A DNA stretch of 64,000 nucleotides from positions 122,094,557-122,158,556 of the forward strand of contig OX375879.1 in the NCBI GenBank assembly GCA_947359465.1, given 5' to 3'. Both the position numbers and the translations under genes were made by a program. This document shows, piece by piece, positions 61,580 to 64,000 of this stretch (positions within the stretch are counted from its first letter, which is position 1; each line of letters opens with the position of its first letter). The stretch comes from Metellina segmentata (Eukaryota > Arthropoda > Arachnida > Araneae > Tetragnathidae). Below the pieces are notes generated by a model. That model searched no databases. It was not told where the DNA came from and worked only from the letters and a program-made list of their open reading frames with translations.

Positions 61580-63511
61580 TCAGCGAGGGTCACTGATCGA
61601 AAGGACATCAAATAGGACTCCTTCATCTTGAAGTATATGGTACAATCTTTCAACAGCAATAGAGTGACTTGTTCCACTGTCTGAACATGCTGTGCCAAAT
61701 ATTCAATTTATCTTAATATTCATAACTGGAACTTCATTAGAGATAGCTGATCTATCAATTTGAATCTTCTCAAAACAAGCTGAGGCAAATTTCGCAGAAC
61801 GAATGCAAACTGGACAGTTTAGCTTTAATGAATTTGACTTTGCCTCAGTCATAACAAGTCCATACTGGTCGCTCTTGATTGTCATTATCTTGTATATGAC
61901 TGGTTCTGTTTGCCTGATTTGTCTTCTTGAATGGTACAGGCTTGAGAATTTCATCCCTGGCCTTGTAGGCCTTTTGAATTGGAGGGGATAAGCTTCTCTT
62001 TTGATTGTTTCTGAGAGTCATAAGTATCAAACTTCTCAGCTAGGTAATCAGGAGAAATCAATATTTCCCAATCATGTAAATAATGTTCTCTGCACTCAGA
62101 GTTGCATCTTTTCTTCATTTGATCTGAGATCATAAGATCTTGCAATTTTTCAAAGGTAGTGACACCAAGTTCAGCAATCCAACCTTCAAAATGGCTCGTT
62201 AATTCAAAATAAAACTCTTTCTGTGTGTAATCTACAGACTTTCCATGTTGGCTGAAGAGTTTTCTAAACTTTTAAGTTGTCAGCTTAAAATGCTGAAGGA
62301 GTATACTTCGAATGTGCATATAGTCATGGGATTTTTCTTCAGGTTCCCTGGCATTAATCTTTGAGATCTCTGAAGGGAAAAGTCCTAATAGGTGAGTCAC
62401 CCACATACTCTCATTAATTTTTAGGAACTTCATTTGTCTCTCAAGTAAGACTAGAGACAAGGACATGTCATCTTCAGGCTTGAATTGTGGGAAAAATTTT
62501 TGTAGATCCATTCTCATGGAAGGGTGCATTACACGTTGGGAAGCAGAGTTTTCTACCACATTTGAGATTTTAACTGAATCCATAGCTTTTCAAGTTGAAA
62601 GTTTTGGGCCTGTTTTTCTTGCTCACTTATTAATCTTTGCTCTTCTTGCTCTCTTATTAATATTTGCACTTCCATCCTTATTGACACAAATGTGTCTAAA
62701 ATACTTCAAAAACTCTTTATAGTTTTGGTACTCCTCACTTTCCAAAATTATTTTCTTTAGATATATGACTTTTAAGTCAAAATCCACTTTTTCTACAAGT
62801 TTTACAACCAAATTTTGAAGATCGACCTTTTTTGCCTTACTGAAATAAGCCATTGTCTCTTTTTATTGTCACTACAGTTTGAAATCATAGTTCAAAAGTC
62901 TCAATCTAAATATTCACTAAAGATTGTATTAATACTAAAATTCTTTACTAACTTAGACACTTTTCTTAGAACACTAGTTTACAATTTCTCAGCGCTAGGG
63001 TTAGCAAGAACATAGGGGTACTAAGAATTTGCTCATCTGTAATCCTTTTTTTTTAAATTCCTACTTGAAGCGGGCGAACAAGCCACAAACTCTCCTTGCA
63101 ATCGCAAACAATTTATTAATCTAATTTAAATTATGTGGACACAACATATACATTTACATAACCTTTCATAAATAACAGACATTATGATGCGTCCTCATTG
63201 TATACAGAAAACTCTGTCACACAGAGGTTGAGTCCGCGAGATTTTTGATTCAAACTTTTAGCTTGTTAACAGTTTGGAGGTTTATAGCTCCGCACCTGGC
63301 GCTGTGCTCATAGTTCACTCGTTAGAAAAGTTCTTTTAATGATACTCAAAATGTTTCAAATGAGCACATTCAAAATTTAGTATTAAAATATTTTATTAAG
63401 GTATTTTTTCTTATTAATAACAAAATTGCAAAAATTTTACAGTGAGTCAACAAATTATTAATATTGCAACAAATGGTGAAGATGTGCAAAACATGGAAGC
63501 AGGATCTGATG
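46737..63511 (+). CDS. RAD21: RAD21-type cohesin kleisin, N-terminal part (RAD21L-like)
   Basis: Exons are 46737-46886, 48258-48478, 49106-49203, 61183-61278 and 63443-63511; they join in phase and the gene runs off the window. The start is MVLFLTNVLLKEKKDFSKIW followed by LAAHWESKL, the kleisin N-terminal winged region (KIWLAAHW is near-invariant in RAD21). Next come SGHLLIGIVKIFSRKTKYLL and TECND, which also match RAD21 and contact SMC3 in the family. The middle is acidic (NFEEDEMLFKAFNE). Kleisins close the SMC1-SMC3 ring; RAD21 serves mitosis and RAD21L or REC8 meiosis. Here the usual MFYxxxVLxKxGPL opening is altered and two residues longer, so I lean to a meiotic paralogue. The donor of the last exon (GTTCGT) is unusual. 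A 5' non-coding part precedes the ATG in the exon beginning at 46727. The SMC1-binding C-terminus is not in view. Confidence 0.88.
47021..47497. mobile_element. Small DNA element with TAGAGATGT ends
   Basis: The left end is TAGAGATGTGATCAGAGAAT and the right, reverse-complemented, is TAGAGATGTAAAATTCTTGG; both continue into AGAATATTCTC motifs. A target duplication is not clear. It lies in the first coding intron of the RAD21-type gene. Confidence 0.5.
47498..48257 (+). other. RAD21-type gene, rest of intron 1
   Basis: There is an open frame at 47513-47878, but its protein has no recognisable domain and I see no exon signals supporting it. Otherwise it is AT-rich intron. Confidence 0.45.
49906..50844 (+). 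mobile_element. hAT-like MITE, CAGGGTGT ends, perfect TSD (copy 1)
   Basis: It starts CAGGGTGTCAAGATTTAAATC and ends, reverse-complemented, CAGGGTGTAAAAAAAATCATG. The perfect 8-bp duplication GTTTTATT is at 49898-49905 and 50845-50852. The ends are rich in ATTTAAATC/GATTTAAAT motifs. It has no coding capacity. Confidence 0.88.
51040..51100. mobile_element. One end of a third CAGGGTGT element
   Basis: CAGGGTGTAAAAAATCGTGA and then AAATCAATTAATCAGATTTT match the right end of the copy at 49906-50844, read inward. I could not find a matching second end, so it is a truncated copy or the end of a longer element that includes the pseudogene downstream. Confidence 0.6.
51771..51788. repeat. (GA)9 microsatellite
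   Basis: A pure GA dinucleotide run follows an A10 tract, within the repeat-protein remnant. Confidence 0.9.
53088..53489 (-). mobile_element. Inserted 3' fragment of the repeat-protein gene, with 19-bp direct repeat
   Basis: The insert is an inverted partial copy of 54905-55138: GAATTAGGGGTAAAGAAGAGG and ATGACAACA match in reverse complement, as does the C-terminal coding end (QVVSEC, then KATISKTLP). It is bounded by the 19-bp direct repeat TGGTATTTAGCATTTTTCA at 53069-53087 and 53490-53508. A direct repeat of that length is more like a LINE-type target duplication than a DNA-transposon one. Confidence 0.65.
55139..56077 (+). other. RAD21-type gene intron, unassigned stretch
   Basis: I see AT-rich sequence without a clear gene or bounded element between the repeat-protein remnant and the hairpin at 56078. 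Confidence 0.45.
56078..56124. repeat. Short near-perfect hairpin, 22-bp stem
   Basis: GAACAGGAGTATCAAAATG... is followed after a 3-base loop by its reverse complement with one mismatch (21 of 22). The tight loop is unlike a microRNA precursor; it may be the fused end of a palindromic repeat. Confidence 0.85.
56208..57362 (+). mobile_element. Non-autonomous Helitron, second family (copy B)
   Basis: It starts TCTCTCTATATTAAAAAAAA after A. Its 3' end carries the palindrome TTGGTTTGCGAAGCAAACCAA, then hairpin GGGGC-GGA-GCCCC and the terminal CCTAG next to T. Body sequence matches 36309-37234. Part of the left body is repeated inside at about 57095-57230 (GAGAAAGTACAAAGTACAG, AACATGGTTTACTT), so the element has an internal duplication. 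It inserted in the large intron of the RAD21-type gene. Confidence 0.82.
57363..58320 (+). other. RAD21-type gene intron, unassigned stretch
   Basis: I see no gene, no bounded repeat and no open frame of interest here; it is AT-rich intron. Confidence 0.45.
58329..59412 (-). mobile_element. hAT-like MITE, CAGGGTGT ends, perfect TSD (copy 2)
   Basis: It is in reverse orientation to copy 1: the right end reverse-complemented is CAGGGTGTCAAGATTAAAATC and the left end is CAAAGTGTAAAAAAATCAATT. The perfect 8-bp duplication CTTTTTAC is at 58321-58328 and 59413-59420. Interior blocks (ACAAGTTGACATCCTACATA, AAATTAACATCATCATG) match copy 1 in reverse complement. Confidence 0.88.
60213..60655. mobile_element. 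MITE family D, complete copy (Tc1/mariner-like ends)
   Basis: The left end is GTACCAAGTCCAAAATCCGG and the right, reverse-complemented, is CAGTACAAAGTCAAAAATCTGG, with TA next to each. The interior repeats AAAGCATCCAATCTGGAAC in tandem (about 60298-60337) and has AGGTCCGGAGGATT near the right end. TA duplication and these ends suggest a Tc1/mariner-superfamily MITE. Fragments of the family are at 21325, 24100 and 46070. Confidence 0.68.
61543..61576. repeat. (TA)n microsatellite
   Basis: A 34-bp TA dinucleotide run lies just downstream of the fourth exon of the RAD21-type gene. Confidence 0.92.
61703..62853 (-). pseudogene. Ty3/gypsy-type Gag remnant
   Basis: On the minus strand it starts MAYFSKAKKVDLQNLVVKL, then has LVLLERQMKFLKINESMWV, LLGLFPSEI, AREPEEKSHDY and LQDLMISDQMKKRC in order. 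This is the layout of a family of Ty3-type capsid proteins that I associate with spider genomes (ERQ...W...LLGLLP..., AREPEEKANDY, LMITDQIKKK). Breaks include stops near 62270 and 62580 and a shift near 61950. After the capsid part a short frame (CPVCIRSAKFASACFEKIQ) may be the start of the next domain; no reverse transcriptase follows. The retrotransposon is therefore truncated at its 3' side, in an intron of the RAD21-type gene. Confidence 0.8.
62854..63442 (-). other. Possible leader and LTR of the gypsy remnant
   Basis: Upstream of the gag start (on the minus strand) lies a leader and then a GC-richer patch at about 62985-63320 that could be the 5' LTR. I found no second LTR copy in the window and no clear TG...CA boundaries, so this is a guess from position. 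Confidence 0.25.
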
Positions 63512-64000
63512 GTTCGTAATCTTTTATTATTGTTTAGTACATATTTGCAGGTATGATTTTGTTTCCTGCAACATCCACATTCTTTCCTATTTTTTACCAT
63601 TTCTGTCAGTCTGTTAACTAAAAAGTAGGGGTTTATTAATCTAAGGAATTACCTTTAATGCTTCTTTTTTATTGAAAGTGAGTACATGTTTTCATTGCTT
63701 GTTTGGATGTGCAAAGTGTCACTTTTTCCCCTCTTATTTTTTCAGTTTAACTGCAGTTGTTCAAATTTGTTACAAACTGAATTTTTTTCAAAGTTCAAAC
63801 ATTACTTTTGCTAATATTGAAAAATATTTTTAAGCAAGAAAATAATTTTATCTGGAATCGTTTTATTTATTTTGTCAAAAGACACTTGTTTTGTGTAGCA
63901 TTGTTTGTAAGATGTTACTTTAAATTATTAGATATATTCGCTAAAGTATAGCAGAAGTCGCTAGTCTAAACTTACTATCAAGTATAATTATAAAATCTTT
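63512..64000 (+). other. RAD21-type gene, next intron (runs off the window)
   Basis: I see no further exon of the gene before the window ends; the sequence is AT-rich with no recognisable insert. Confidence 0.45.

Overview
The window is eukaryotic nuclear DNA. It is AT-rich, its genes are split into small exons with GT-AG introns of up to about 12 kb, and the introns and spacers are packed with transposons. The gene set and the repeats (a tRNA-derived SINE, Tc1, pogo/Tigger, several hAT families, Helitrons, an I-type LINE, and a Ty3 Gag of a kind I associate with spider genomes) point to an arthropod. I infer a chelicerate, most likely a spider; that is a judgement from sequence style, not a proof.

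Layout. 1-6.2 kb is a transposon graveyard: a Tc1 element nested in an older Tc1 copy, a THAP-domain remnant, a long inverted repeat, and a hAT element carrying a BED-finger remnant with a second small hAT nested in it. 7.1-20.2 kb (+) is a complete SR splicing-factor gene of 352 codons with one RRM, one CCHC zinc knuckle and a long RS tail. It has two tandem, equally long, intact first coding exons that offer two versions of the first half of the RRM. Its fifth intron (the one following exon 5) holds a tandem satellite of about 530-bp units, each an internal dimer. 21.1-44.3 kb (-) is a complete nine-exon PEX16 gene (343 codons), tail to tail with the SR gene. Its introns contain a pogo/Tigger element, four hAT elements, a tRNA-derived SINE, two Helitrons and a 5-kb I-type LINE. 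44.9-45.8 kb (+) is a possible small two-exon gene of unknown function, head to head with PEX16. 46.7 kb to beyond 63.5 kb (+) is the N-terminal half of a RAD21-type cohesin kleisin, divergent enough to suggest a meiotic RAD21L-like paralogue. One of its introns is 12 kb and carries two hAT-like MITEs with perfect 8-bp target duplications, a broken copy of an uncharacterised arthropod repeat protein, and a Helitron. Its next intron carries a Ty3/gypsy gag remnant.

The three recognised host genes (splicing factor, peroxisome biogenesis factor, cohesin subunit) are housekeeping or germline genes with no shared pathway; their proximity looks incidental. The most interesting points are the duplicated first exon of the SR gene, with a possible built-in poison-exon route; the short 3' tail shared between the LINE and scattered short repeats; the dimeric satellite inside a working gene; and a fragment in the large intron with a 19-bp direct repeat that suggests retrotransposition of part of a DNA-transposon-like gene.
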